In this document: positions 54,690 to 63,693 of the stretch, in pieces
Position numbering within the stretch: position 1 is the stretch's first letter
How the letters are laid out: every line of letters starts with the position of its first letter
DNA from: Gemmatimonadaceae bacterium
GTDB lineage: Bacteria; Gemmatimonadota; Gemmatimonadetes; Gemmatimonadales; Gemmatimonadaceae
Direction: 5' to 3'
Assembly (NCBI GenBank): GCA_036504815.1
Contig: DASXUN010000006.1
Coordinates: 1-64,000, forward strand
Length of the DNA: 64,000 nucleotides
Notes under the pieces: model-generated
What the model was told of the DNA's origin: nothing
Database searches by the model: none
Seen by the model: only the letters and a program-made list of their open reading frames with translations
Position numbers and translations under genes: made by a program

Positions 54690-55190
54690 CTACGGTGCGC
54701 CGGCGGGTGGCGATGCGGGCGGCGTCGAGCCACCAGATGCGGGTGGCGATACCGGCGGCGTCGAGCCACCGGGCGCGGGCGGCTCGCCGGACGGCGGACT
54801 GGCGTTCGCAGGCGTCTCGAGCCCGAGCGCGCGCCGCAGCGACGCATCCAGCTTGTCCACGTCCACCGGCTTCGTCAGGTAGTCGCACGCGCCGAGGGCC
54901 TTCACTTCCTCGATGATGCGCCGGTCGGAGTGTCCGCTCAGCACGATCACCGGAATCTTCCTGGTCTTCAACGATCCCTTGAGCCGCTCGAGGACGGCCT
55001 TGCCGGTGCCGCCGGGCATCTGGATGTCGAGGACCACGACATCCGGCGGCGCCCGCATCACGACCATCGAGGCATAGGTCGCGTCGTAGGCGGCCGCGAC
55101 CGCGTATCCGCGAGCGCGCAGCTGGTCCGTGAGCATCACGGTCTGGACCTTGTCGTCGTCGGCGAGCAGCACCGTGTACTTGCGCTTCAT
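54690..55190 (-). CDS. Single-receiver response regulator with Pro/Ser/Gly-rich tail
   Basis: The 166-residue protein has a complete receiver (residues about 5-122): LLADDDKVQ, VVVLDIQMPGGTGKA with the phospho-Asp, VIVLSGHSD and YLTKPVD. The last 40 residues are low-complexity, with GGSTPPVSPPASGGSTPPAS repeated as near-identical units, also visible as DNA repeats at 54694-54785. There is no output domain. It overlaps the Hpt gene by 4 bases and precedes a Ser/Thr kinase, so phosphotransfer from Hpt to this receiver is likely. Confidence 0.92.
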   Translation of the reverse strand: MKRKYTVLLADDDKVQTVMLTDQLRARGYAVAAAYDATYASMVVMRAPPDVVVLDIQMPGGTGKAVLERLKGSLKTRKIPVIVLSGHSDRRIIEEVKALGACDYLTKPVDVDKLDASLRRALGLETPANASPPSGEPPAPGGSTPPVSPPASGGSTPPASPPAGAP

Positions 55191-55585
55191 GCGGTCATCT
55201 CTCGCAGGACGGGAGTCAGGCGTTCCAGGGCGGTCTCGAGTGCGCGCAGCGCTTCGGGGGCCGAGTGCAGATCACCGGCGCGGCCGAGCTGCTCCAGGCG
55301 GAAGGCCGCCGCGAGCGACTCCTCGGCCACGAAGTTCCCGACCGAACCCTTGAGCAGGTGCGCGGCCTGCGTCAGCCCCTCGGCGTCACCGCTGGCCACG
55401 GCGCGCCGCACGCCGTCAAGCTGGCTTGGAAGTTCCTGCAGCATGACCGCCGCCATCGCCGCCGCCAGCGCGGTATCCCCGTGCAGGCGGTCCATGAATG
55501 CCGCAACGTCGATGGGATGGGCTGGCGCCAAGCGTGGATTTCCGGGTGAAGTCGAAGTTCCGAGTGAAACTAAGAATAGCGCCAT
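55187..55585 (-). CDS. Histidine phosphotransfer (Hpt) protein
   Basis: The 132-residue helical protein carries the Hpt signature LTQAAHLLKGSVGNFVAEES, with the phosphorylated His in AHLLKGS at about residue 75. It has no kinase domain and no transmembrane segment. The gene overlaps the receiver gene downstream by 4 bases (ATGA), giving a compact Hpt / receiver / Ser-Thr kinase operon. No hybrid histidine kinase lies next to it, so the phosphodonor must be encoded elsewhere. The start at 55585 is the best ATG, though a shorter protein is possible. Confidence 0.9.
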   Translation of the reverse strand: MALFLVSLGTSTSPGNPRLAPAHPIDVAAFMDRLHGDTALAAAMAAVMLQELPSQLDGVRRAVASGDAEGLTQAAHLLKGSVGNFVAEESLAAAFRLEQLGRAGDLHSAPEALRALETALERLTPVLREMTA

Positions 55586-55602
55586 CCCAACTCAATTGGC
55601 GG

Positions 55603-57162
55603 TCACGGTGTCAGCTTGGGCCAGTGCGCGTCCAGCCGGGTCATGATGGCCGCGAAGGCCTCGATGCCGTCCCACAGGTTCTGGAGCCGCAGGTTCTCGT
55701 CCTTGGCGTGCTGATTGTCGTCGTGGTTGGCGATGGGGAAGATCACGAGGGGCACGCCCAGCGCATGCTCGATCATGCTCGTGGGGAGGGATCCCCCCAG
55801 CGTCGGGACGCGCAGCACCGGCTTGCCGAGCATCTCGTCGAGCGTCGCGGTGAGCGCCTGCGACACGGGCTGGTCGAGGCTCACTCGCGTCGCCTCGTCA
55901 CCCTCGCCCCAGGTCATCCGGACCACCTTGCGGTGCCCCAGTCGTTCGGCGTCCGTGGCCGCGGCGTGCGTGACATACCAGCCGTTCGCCTTCAGGTGCG
56001 CCTCCACGAGTTCGCGCACGTGCGCCGGCGTCTGCTTTGGCACGAGGCGGAAGTCGAAGGACGCCTTGGCTTCCGTCGCAATGGCGTTGGCGGCGAGCCC
56101 TTCCACTTGCCCGACGCGCAAGCCCCTCATGTTGATCGCCGGAAGCAGGATCCGCTCGGCGAGGAGCGCGTTGTCCGCCTCGGTGCCGCCGAGGAGCAGT
56201 TCACGGCGCAGGGCGCTGTCCACCGGCGGGAGGGCGCGCACGGCGGCCAGTTCCCGGGCCGTCGGCGGCACCACGTCGTCGTAGTAGCCCTTGATGAGGA
56301 TGCGTCCGTCGATGTCGCGCATCGAGCGCGCGAGGTCGGCGAGGAGCATCCCCGGATTCGGCGCCCAATTGCCATAATGCCCGCTGTGCAGCGCCTTGGC
56401 GGGACCGTACACCGTCAGCTCGAGCCCCATCGCGCCGCGCGCGCCGAAGGCCACCTGCATGCCGCGGCTCTGGTGCGTGGGGCCGTCGCAGAAGAGCCAG
56501 GCGTCGGCCGCGAGCAGCGCCTTGTTCGCCGCGAGGATCTGCGGCAGGTGGGCGGAACCGGATTCCTCCTCACCCTCGAAGAAGAACTTGACGTTGATCG
56601 TGGGAGACTTGCCGAGCGCGCGCAGCGCGTCGAGCGAATTCAGGATGGCGTTGATGGGCGCCTTGTCGTCGCCCGCGCCGCGCGCAAAGATGCGCGCCTC
56701 GGGGTTCAGCCGTCCGCGCTCCGGAAGCGGCACGTCCACCCATTCGCCGCCGCGGAGTTCGCGCAGCTGCGCGGCATAGGGGGCGCCGCCCTTCCATTCC
56801 GTGGGATCCACGGGCTGGCCGTCGTAGTGCGCATAGACGACGATGGTGCGCGTCGCCCCTGGCGCGCGCAGCTCGCCGTACACCGCGGGCGGCCAGTTGC
56901 CGTTCTCGAGCAGCCGCGCCGCGACGCCGCGCCTGGCGAGCATGCCGACGATGGCCGTCGCGTTGCGGCGCAGCGCCTCGCCGTCGTTCTTGGTGTTCGG
57001 AATGGCGAGGAACTCGGCGTATTCCCGCACGATCTGCGGTTCGCGGGCCTCACGCCAGGTGCGCACCTGCTCGCGGAGCGTCTGGGCGCTGAGTGGCGAG
57101 GCGAGGACCGCGATCGCGAGCAAGGGATGGCGGATGGCAGAGAGCGGATGGCGGATCTTCAT
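55603..57162 (-). CDS. Secreted M20-family dipeptidase/peptidase
   Basis: The 519-residue precursor has the M20 metal site: VVYAHYDGQPVDPTEW, GAGDDKAPINAI, EGEEESGSAHL and the last ligand region NHDDNQHAKDENLRL, with the dimer-domain ALHSGHYGNW and TLGGSLPTSM. It is close to the CNDP/PepV-like group and would cleave short peptides in the periplasm. The signal sequence after ATG 57162 reads MKIRHPLSAIRHPLLAIAVL; the HPLSAIRHP part is encoded by GCCATCCGCCATCC units, the same simple repeat that forms an intergenic palindrome at 10804-10882. Confidence 0.87.
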   Translation of the reverse strand: MKIRHPLSAIRHPLLAIAVLASPLSAQTLREQVRTWREAREPQIVREYAEFLAIPNTKNDGEALRRNATAIVGMLARRGVAARLLENGNWPPAVYGELRAPGATRTIVVYAHYDGQPVDPTEWKGGAPYAAQLRELRGGEWVDVPLPERGRLNPEARIFARGAGDDKAPINAILNSLDALRALGKSPTINVKFFFEGEEESGSAHLPQILAANKALLAADAWLFCDGPTHQSRGMQVAFGARGAMGLELTVYGPAKALHSGHYGNWAPNPGMLLADLARSMRDIDGRILIKGYYDDVVPPTARELAAVRALPPVDSALRRELLLGGTEADNALLAERILLPAINMRGLRVGQVEGLAANAIATEAKASFDFRLVPKQTPAHVRELVEAHLKANGWYVTHAAATDAERLGHRKVVRMTWGEGDEATRVSLDQPVSQALTATLDEMLGKPVLRVPTLGGSLPTSMIEHALGVPLVIFPIANHDDNQHAKDENLRLQNLWDGIEAFAAIMTRLDAHWPKLTP

Positions 57163-57284
57163 TGTCGCGGAGACCAGTGTGTACGGAGGTTCACGGAGAC
57201 TGCAGGAATGATGGCGGTTGGAAACCCGGCGGGGGAGGGTGCCGGAGGGCTGATGGGCGGCTGATCCGATCGTGTTCTCCGGAC

Positions 57285-57368
57285 AGCCGCCCATCGCCGG
57301 CAGCGACCGCAATCGCCAGTCGCAATCCGAGTTCGCAATCGTAAATCGGAATCCGAATTCCCAATCCT
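57285..57368. repeat. AATCGGAATCCGAATTC-type repeat block
   Basis: Overlapping CGCAATCGCC, CAATCCGAGTTCGCAATCG and AATCGGAATCCGAATTCCC words, which are the complement of the ATTGAGGATTCCG family at 51571-51660 and 63529-63685. The block ends at the stop codon of the D-aminoacylase gene (read on the - strand), again directly behind a gene. Confidence 0.65.
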
Positions 57369-58919
57369 CTATCTCTTCCGAAGCCCCTTTCCCGCCATCA
57401 CGCCCGTCGGCTGCCCCTCGGCCACCGCCGCCTTCCCGTTCACGAAGACCCACTGCATCCCCACGCTCAACCTCTCGGGCTCCACGTAGGTCGCCAGCTC
57501 GCGGATCGTCCTGGGGTCAAACACGATCACGTCCGCGTAGAATCTCGGTGCCAGCGAGCCGCGCTCCTTGATGCCGTAGACGTCGGCAACCTGCGACGTG
57601 GCCGACTGCACCATGCGCTCCATCGTGATGACGGGCTTGTCGAGCACGTAACGGCGGATCTTGCGCGGGTACGTGCCATAGAGGCGCGGGTGTCCGCCCG
57701 AGCCGTCGGAGCTGGTCATCACGTACGGATCCTTCATGAACGTCTCGACGTCGCGCTCGTTCATGTTGAAGGATGCCACGCCCATGTCGATCCCTCGGCG
57801 GATCAGCTCGAGCGCCGTTTCCGACGGTGGCATCTTCAGGTCGGCGGCCACCTGGCTCAGGTACTTGCCGATGTACGGCTTGGCGTTGTCCCCGCCGTTG
57901 ATGAGCAGCATCGTGGTGTCGCCGCCGCGGCGCCGCAGGTTGTTGCGCATCTCGACGAGGATCTTCTCGCGCGTCGCCGAGTCGGCAATGCGCGCCTGCA
58001 GCGAGTCGCGGCCGCCCGCCTGCGCCCAGCGTGGCAGCAGCGCGGCGCTCAGCCCCGTGCCGCTCGCCGTCCACGGATACTGGTCGGCCACGACCATATG
58101 ACCGGTGGCGCGCTCCTCGCGCATCAGGCGCAGCACGCTGTCGGCATAGCCCCACACGTCGATGCCCAGCGCCTTCACGTGGCCGAGGTTGGTGGTCAAC
58201 CCCGACTCGCGTCCAATGCGAATGGCCTCGCGCACCGAGTTCATCAGGCCGATGGTATAGGAGCTCTCGTCGCGCTGGTGCGTGTCGTACACGCCGCCGT
58301 ACGGCTTGGCGGCGGAGGTCACGGCGATCACCTCGTCGATGCTCGCGTAGTTCTGCGGCGCGTAGAACAGTCCGGAGCCCACACCGAAGGCGCCCTCGCG
58401 CATCGCCTTGTCCACCAGCTTGCGCATGCTGTCGATCTGCGCCGGCGAGGCGGGGGCCGACGACGCGCCCATCACGTGGCTGCGCAGCGTCCCGAAGCCG
58501 ACCATCGCGAAGGTGTTGGTGCCGAGTCCCTTCTTTTCCGTCTCGGTCTGGATGCGGGCCACGTCCCACGGGCCGCGGCCATCCGGACTATTGGTGACCG
58601 TGGTGACGCCCTGCATCAGCGCCGGAATGTTCCGCCGCCGCTCGTCATTGAACCGGTCCACGCCTTCCATGGAGTGCGTGTGCGGGTCAATGAAGCCCGG
58701 TGCGACAATGAGCCCCTTCGCGTCAATCGTCTTGCCCGCCTTCACCTGCGCCTTGGCCGCGTCGCCGACGAAGACCACGCGGTCGCCGCGAATGCCGACG
58801 TCGGCCACGCGCCCCGGTTTGCCCGACCCGTCGTAGACGGTCCCCCCTTTGATGAGGATGTCGACGGAGTCGGCGCGGGCGACGGTGAACGCCAGGAGCA
58901 GCGGAAGCAGCAGCGGCAT
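57369..58919 (-). CDS. Secreted N-acyl-D-amino-acid deacylase (D-aminoacylase) family amidohydrolase
   Basis: The 516-residue precursor begins with a hydrophobic signal (MPLLLPLLLAFTVARA) and then the amidohydrolase start VDILIKGGTVYDGSGKPGRV. Metal-site elements are VAPGFIDPHTHSMEG, TNLGHVKALGIDVWG and MTSSDGSGGHPRLYGTYPRK, with the C-terminal GSLAPRFYADVIVFDP and ending VFVNGKAAVAEG. The family removes acyl groups from N-acyl-D-amino acids, a step in use of D-amino-acid peptides and cell-wall debris. ATG 58919 is chosen because it starts the signal peptide; it fits the surrounding peptidase genes. Confidence 0.9.
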   Translation of the reverse strand: MPLLLPLLLAFTVARADSVDILIKGGTVYDGSGKPGRVADVGIRGDRVVFVGDAAKAQVKAGKTIDAKGLIVAPGFIDPHTHSMEGVDRFNDERRRNIPALMQGVTTVTNSPDGRGPWDVARIQTETEKKGLGTNTFAMVGFGTLRSHVMGASSAPASPAQIDSMRKLVDKAMREGAFGVGSGLFYAPQNYASIDEVIAVTSAAKPYGGVYDTHQRDESSYTIGLMNSVREAIRIGRESGLTTNLGHVKALGIDVWGYADSVLRLMREERATGHMVVADQYPWTASGTGLSAALLPRWAQAGGRDSLQARIADSATREKILVEMRNNLRRRGGDTTMLLINGGDNAKPYIGKYLSQVAADLKMPPSETALELIRRGIDMGVASFNMNERDVETFMKDPYVMTSSDGSGGHPRLYGTYPRKIRRYVLDKPVITMERMVQSATSQVADVYGIKERGSLAPRFYADVIVFDPRTIRELATYVEPERLSVGMQWVFVNGKAAVAEGQPTGVMAGKGLRKR

Positions 58920-59033
58920 GATGAGCTCAGCGAAGAAAGGTCTCACAGAAGGTCGGACACCCGACAGAGCAACGGAAGAGAGGCCCCCAACGTTGGAGGC
59001 CCCCCTTCCTGTTCCCGTTCCCCCACCGTGCCC

Positions 59034-59063
59034 GTGCCCTTGCACCGACTAAGGCAAGGGCAC
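59034..59063 (-). terminator. Probable terminator after the zinc metalloprotease
   Basis: GTGCCCTTGC and GCAAGGGCAC (59034-59043 and 59054-59063) form a perfect 10-base stem 11 bases after the stop. No T-tract follows. A second palindrome, GGCCCCCAACGTTGGAGGCC, lies at 58982-59001. Confidence 0.5.
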
Positions 59064-59073
59064 AGTCACGGGC

Positions 59074-61677
59074 CTACTTCTTGGGATTGAGGATATCGTC
59101 AATCTCCGTGTGCAGGTCCTGCAGGTGCGCGCGGACGACCGCGTTGCCCGCCTTGGCGGTCGCCGCCTTCACCTGCGCGTCGAGCGTGCGCAGTTCGGCG
59201 CGCAGCAGCGCGCGCGCGTCGCTCGTCGGGCGGGCCGGCAGGATCGAAAACTGTCCGGTCTGGCCGAACGAGACGCGCGGCGACGGCGTGGCCGTCAGCT
59301 TGGCCTTCACCGCCTCCACATAGGAGCGCTGGAGCGTGCGGCGGTAGACGTCGATCGTCACCGTCCCGGCGCCCAGCTCGCTGAAGATTCCGCCGCGCAG
59401 GTCGCCCAGCATCTCGGCGAGCGAATACGCCTCGCCCGGCTTGGCCATTGCCTCGAACTCGATGAGGCGCGCCAGGCGGTCGTCGTTCATCAGGCCGGTG
59501 ATGAGCCCGCGCTGCGCCTGGTTGATGCGCGCCACCGAGCCCTCCGGCTCGATGCGGCGCAGGATGGCTTGGTCGACGAAGTACGTCGGTGTCCTGAACG
59601 CGTTCTCGTTGAGGAACTTCACCGCTTCGCGCTGCCGCGCCGCGCTGACCGGCGTAAACCGCGGTCCCGGCTGCGCGCCGTACTTCTCCTGCGTCTCAGC
59701 GGCGCCGACGATGGCCACGACATGGCGCATCTCGGTGGACCACTGGCCGATGAGCCGACCGTACAATTCCTTGAGGTTCTCGTTGTCTTCGAGCGGCGAC
59801 GTGACCGCCGGCGCCACCATCGGAACGAGGCGCTTGATGTTCTTGAGGCCCAGCGCCGTCGCTCGCACCGCGTCGGCATCGCCCACCGCCTCGGTGTTGT
59901 TGCCCGGGTCGGCGCCGAAGTCGTCCGTCGTCGAGAAGCGGAACCACGGCGTCTTGTCCTGCTCGCGCGCCCACGCGTCGAGCGTCGGGCGTTCGTCGTC
60001 CGGCGTCTTGGCGGCCGGGATCGGCGCGTAGCCCCAGTGCGTCATGTACACGTCGTACGGGCCCTGCTTCGGGATCAGGTCGCCGAGGGCGATGCCGTCC
60101 TCCGGCTGCGCGACGTAGTTGAAGCGCGAGTAATCCATCAGCGTCGGGGTGTGGCCGTTCTTCGCCACCCACGTCTTCGAGCGCACCGAGTCCACCGGAT
60201 ACAGCGAACTCGCTTTCATGTTGTGCGGGAAGCCGAGCGAGTGGCCGATCTCGTGGGCGATCACGTACTCCATCAGCCGCCCCTGCAGCGAATCGGGGAA
60301 GGGGAGCTTCTGTGCGCGCGGGTCGAGCGCCCCAACCTGCGTCCAGTACCAGTCGCGGTTGAGGTTCATCACGTTGTGGTAGATCTGCAGGTCGGCTTCC
60401 ATGATCTCGCCCGACCGCGGGTCGTGCACGTGCGGGCCGACGGCGTTCTCGATGGTGCTCGGCAGCCAGCGAATGACGGAGTAGCGCGCGTCCTCGGGCG
60501 ACCAGTCGGGATCTTCCGCCGCCGACGGCGCGTCCTTGGCGATGATGCCGTTCTTGAAGCCGGCGGCTTCAAAGGCCGGCTGCCAGCTGGTGATCGCCTT
60601 GCGCACCCAGGGCTTCAGCCACTCGGGCGTGGCGGGATCCACGTAATAGACGATGGGCTTCACCGGCTCGCTGATGGCGGCCGACGGGTCCTTCTTCTCC
60701 AGGCGATAGCGCGTGATGAAGCACCGCGCCTCCGACCGCTGCTCCGGGCGCGAAAAATCGATGGAGGTCGTGCGGAAGTAGCCGACGCGCGAGTCGCAGA
60801 GGCGCGGCTTCATCGGCTGCTCGGGCAGCTTCACCATCGACCAGTGCACCAGGTAGCTCTCGCTCTGCGGCGGGGCGCCGGGGGCGGCCGTCGGCATGCC
60901 GCCGCCGAACGGACTCGGCGCGGGCGTCGGCGTGGCGTTGATGGTGAGGGTGGCCTCAGTCTCGATGTTGGTCGGGAAGGTGGCCACGCGCTCGAAGAAG
61001 GTGCGGGATGCATCAAGCGTGCCGCGGTAGCGCTTCAGGACGCTGATCTCGGTGGGCGGTGCCGTGAAGAGGCGCGTCACTTCCACGACGGCAGCCGAAT
61101 CGGGGCCGTACGCCTCGACGTTGAAGGCGCCGAGGATGATGTCGTAGTTGGCCGCGTCCACCGCCTTGGCCACCGACGACGACGGGTCGGCGATGATGGC
61201 GAAGCTGACGGCCTTGAGCAGCACCCGGTGCTCGCGGCGCTCCCAGCGCACGACGCGATTGTCGAGCGCCTGTCCGCCGTAGCCATTCCCCTCGTTGGTC
61301 TTGGCGATCTGCGTCACGAGGAGCATGTCCTTGCCAAGCTCCGCCTTGGGGATCTCGTAGTAGAGGCGTGAGCCGATGCGGTGCGTCTTGAAGAGGCCGG
61401 CCTTGGTCTTTACATCGCCGCGAATGACGGTCGCATACGGACGAGGCGTCGGGTCGGAAGCCGCGCCGGCTCCACCGGGGCCGCCGGGCGCCGTGGGAGC
61501 GCCCTGACCGGGTCGCGTGCTGTCCGGACGGGCCGGAGCACCGGGGACGGCCGCAGCGCCGCCCGCCGTGTTGGCGCCCGCGGCCGGGCGCGCCGGCTGC
61601 GGCGTGGTGGCCGGGGCTGGCTGCTGCGAGCAGCTGGCGAGCGTCAGGAGCGAAAGAGCGAGAGAGATTCTGCGCAA
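59074..61677 (-). CDS. Zinc-dependent metalloprotease lipoprotein (DUF5117/DUF4953-type)
   Basis: The 867-residue precursor has a lipobox (LSLLTLASCSQ), a Pro/Ala/Gly-rich linker to about residue 80, an N-terminal beta-rich region (YYEIPKAELGKDMLLVTQIA) and a metzincin-like zinc motif VIAHEIGHSLGFPHNMKASS near residue 480. The layout matches the DUF5118/DUF5117/DUF4953 proteases of Bacteroidota and related phyla, probable extracellular peptidases. The start must be TTG 61677: an in-frame stop codon lies four codons upstream, the lipoprotein signal begins immediately, and GAGAG is spaced suitably. Confidence 0.88.
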   Translation of the reverse strand: MRRISLALSLLTLASCSQQPAPATTPQPARPAAGANTAGGAAAVPGAPARPDSTRPGQGAPTAPGGPGGAGAASDPTPRPYATVIRGDVKTKAGLFKTHRIGSRLYYEIPKAELGKDMLLVTQIAKTNEGNGYGGQALDNRVVRWERREHRVLLKAVSFAIIADPSSSVAKAVDAANYDIILGAFNVEAYGPDSAAVVEVTRLFTAPPTEISVLKRYRGTLDASRTFFERVATFPTNIETEATLTINATPTPAPSPFGGGMPTAAPGAPPQSESYLVHWSMVKLPEQPMKPRLCDSRVGYFRTTSIDFSRPEQRSEARCFITRYRLEKKDPSAAISEPVKPIVYYVDPATPEWLKPWVRKAITSWQPAFEAAGFKNGIIAKDAPSAAEDPDWSPEDARYSVIRWLPSTIENAVGPHVHDPRSGEIMEADLQIYHNVMNLNRDWYWTQVGALDPRAQKLPFPDSLQGRLMEYVIAHEIGHSLGFPHNMKASSLYPVDSVRSKTWVAKNGHTPTLMDYSRFNYVAQPEDGIALGDLIPKQGPYDVYMTHWGYAPIPAAKTPDDERPTLDAWAREQDKTPWFRFSTTDDFGADPGNNTEAVGDADAVRATALGLKNIKRLVPMVAPAVTSPLEDNENLKELYGRLIGQWSTEMRHVVAIVGAAETQEKYGAQPGPRFTPVSAARQREAVKFLNENAFRTPTYFVDQAILRRIEPEGSVARINQAQRGLITGLMNDDRLARLIEFEAMAKPGEAYSLAEMLGDLRGGIFSELGAGTVTIDVYRRTLQRSYVEAVKAKLTATPSPRVSFGQTGQFSILPARPTSDARALLRAELRTLDAQVKAATAKAGNAVVRAHLQDLHTEIDDILNPKK

Positions 61678-61715
61678 GGTCGGCTCTCAGTGAAGGGAGT
61701 GCACCGGCCCGTTGG

Positions 61716-62207
61716 CTAGGCGTCAGGTTCGACGACGAGCCCGGCCGGCAGGGTGAAGGTGGCGATCGTACCCAGCGTGACGCCGTGCGAGGCGAACCAC
61801 CCCTGGTTCACCTCAATTGCGTACCGCATCAGCCCAGCGTTGAACCCGCCGACCACCGTGGTGCTGTTCGGCGCCATGTCGGCGAGGAAGATGACCTTCT
61901 TGCTCGCGTCGAGGAACGCGATGGACAGCGGAATCGGGGTGTCCTTCATCCAGAATCCGCGCTGCCGGTCGTCGGAGAAGACGCAGAGCATGCCGCTGTC
62001 GGCGGCCATCGTCGTCACGCCCGTGAGTCCCTTGGTACGCGAGGCGTTCGTGGCGGCAATGGCTACCTTCAAAGTGGCGCCGTTCAGGGTGACCGTATTG
62101 GCGGTCGCCGGATGAGGCCCCGATGGCGACGAGTCGGAGCAGGCCACCCCCGCAACAAGGGCGGCCAGCAGGGTTGTGCGACGCAGCAGGCGGGCAGTGG
62201 CGGGCAT
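61716..62207 (-). CDS. DUF192-family lipoprotein
   Basis: The 163-residue precursor has a lipobox (LVAGVACSDSS) and a complete DUF192 domain: SRTKGLTGVTTMAADSGMLC, FSDDRQRGFWMKDTPIPLSI, FLDASKKVIFLADMAP and RYAIEVNQGWFASHGVTLG. The family is a small secreted beta-barrel fold of unknown function. ATG 62207 is chosen for the signal; the sequence just upstream is AT-rich (CATATAATT) without a ribosome site. It follows the polymerase gene by 43 bases on the same strand. Confidence 0.9.
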   Translation of the reverse strand: MPATARLLRRTTLLAALVAGVACSDSSPSGPHPATANTVTLNGATLKVAIAATNASRTKGLTGVTTMAADSGMLCVFSDDRQRGFWMKDTPIPLSIAFLDASKKVIFLADMAPNSTTVVGGFNAGLMRYAIEVNQGWFASHGVTLGTIATFTLPAGLVVEPDA

Positions 62208-62250
62208 AATTATATGAAGATGGCGGGGCCCGCCGGGCGGCGCCACGCGT

Positions 62251-63525
62251 TCACCGGGGCTTCCGCGCCCCTTTCTCGCCCAGCGGCGTGGCGCGGGGGG
62301 CGCCCGCGCGAATGGAGCCGTCGCCGAACTTCTCGCGGACCCGGTCCACGGCGCGCGAGAGCGCGCGGTCCCGCGCGCTCTCCAGCGGCGCCGGCGCATG
62401 CGGCGCCTTCGCGTGCGCCGGCGCCGCGGCGCCGAACAGCTCGCGCTGTTCGGCGTCGCGCGCCGGCGAGAACTTCGACAGCGCCACCCCCGCCAGCCGC
62501 ACCGGAGCCGTCCAATTGCGCCGCAGTTCAGACAGCAGGTCGCGCGCTGCGGCGGCCACCGCCGTGTCGGACGAGACGGGCTCGTCCACCGTGCGGCTCA
62601 TCGTGCGCGTCGTCCATTTCTGGTCGCGCACCTTGACCGTGATGGTGCGGGCCTCGAGACCGTCACCGCGCAGGTCGGCGGCGACCCGGTGCGCCAGCAC
62701 GAGCAGTTCGCGGCGCAGGACGGCGTCGTCGGCGATGTCATGGTCGAAGGTCTCCTCGCGGCTCACCTGCTTGGCCGGCGCGTGCGGCTCGACGGCCGAA
62801 TCGCTCTCACCGCGCGCCTTGCGGAGCACTCGATACGCCGTCTCGCGCCCGATCCACCGGGCGAGGCTCGCCGCGTCGGCGTCGAGCACGTCGCGCACCG
62901 CGACCAGCCCGACCTTGCCCAGCTTCTCCTGCAGTTTGGGCCCGATGCCGGGCAGGTCGGCGAGGGCGAGGGTGCGCATGAACGGAAGCACCGCGTCGTC
63001 CTCGACCACATGCACGCCGGTGGCGCCGGTCCGCGGTTTGGGTTTCGCGCGCTCCACGGCGAGCTTCGCGACGAGCTTGTTGGGGCCGATGCCGATGGAA
63101 ACGCGCATCCCCGTCTCGGCAAAGACGGCGTCCCGGATGCGCCGCGCCGTCTCGCCAATCGGTTCGTGGTGATACAGCGCCTCGGTGCCCGAGAGGTCGA
63201 GGTACCACTCGTCGATGCTGGCCGCTTCGACGAGCGGGGTGAAGCCGTCGAGGACGCGGCGGATGGCGCGGCTCGTGTCGGCGCAGGCCGTGCGCGGCAC
63301 CGGGACGCACATCGCCGATGGGCAGAGCCGGAGGGCCTGCGAGATGGGCATGCCGCTCCGCACGCCGAAGGCGCGGGTCTCGTACGACGCGGAGCAGACG
63401 ACCCCGCGCGACCCCGGCCGGCCGCCGACGATCAGCAGCGTCGCCCGGCCGGCCCCTGCGGGCTCGACCGCGCGGGCCACGGCCACGAAGAAAGCGTCGG
63501 CGTCGACGAGGAGGATTCTGGACAC
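62251..63525 (-). CDS. dinB: Y-family DNA polymerase (DinB/Pol IV-like)
   Basis: The 424-residue protein shows the Y-family active-site elements LLVDADAFFVAVARAVEP, YETRAFGVRSGMPISQALRL and SIDEWYLDLSG, a helix-hairpin-helix region (LADLPGIGPKLQEKLGKVGL) and a little-finger domain ending near residue 355, then a disordered basic tail. It would copy past damaged bases at low fidelity. The usual Glu after the first motif is replaced (VAVARAV). Start GTG 63525 coincides with the conserved N terminus. No SOS box or imuA/dnaE2 partner is visible nearby. Confidence 0.9.
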   Translation of the reverse strand: MSRILLVDADAFFVAVARAVEPAGAGRATLLIVGGRPGSRGVVCSASYETRAFGVRSGMPISQALRLCPSAMCVPVPRTACADTSRAIRRVLDGFTPLVEAASIDEWYLDLSGTEALYHHEPIGETARRIRDAVFAETGMRVSIGIGPNKLVAKLAVERAKPKPRTGATGVHVVEDDAVLPFMRTLALADLPGIGPKLQEKLGKVGLVAVRDVLDADAASLARWIGRETAYRVLRKARGESDSAVEPHAPAKQVSREETFDHDIADDAVLRRELLVLAHRVAADLRGDGLEARTITVKVRDQKWTTRTMSRTVDEPVSSDTAVAAAARDLLSELRRNWTAPVRLAGVALSKFSPARDAEQRELFGAAAPAHAKAPHAPAPLESARDRALSRAVDRVREKFGDGSIRAGAPRATPLGEKGARKPR

Positions 63526-63528
63526 GAT

Positions 63529-63685
63529 CCGATTGAGGATTTGGAATTCGGAACTGGATATGGGATTACGATAACGGATTCCGAATTGCGATGGGGGGCC
63601 CCGAAGGAGCCCCCCATCCCAATCGAGCGTCGTTGTCTTGAATCGGAATCCTGAATCTCGTGCCGGATTCCAGATCCTCAATCGT
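63529..63685. repeat. Large palindrome of the ATTGAGGATTCC family with central strong hairpin
   Basis: The outer arms GATTGAGGAT (63531-63540) and ATCCTCAATC (63674-63683) are perfectly complementary and extend imperfectly (TTGGAATTCGG with CCGGATTCCAG). The centre is GATGGGGGGC (63590-63599) with GCCCCCCATC (63609-63618). The block fills the space between the DUF4397 gene stop and the dinB start on the - strand, so it can act as a terminator for the former. Confidence 0.75.
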
Positions 63686-63693
63686 CTGAAGTC

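Noticed and set aside
62198-62216. TATAAT-like box directly before the DUF192 start, suggesting a leaderless transcript
   Set aside because: The box ends only a few bases before the ATG, so the predicted start would lie inside the gene, and no -35 element is evident.
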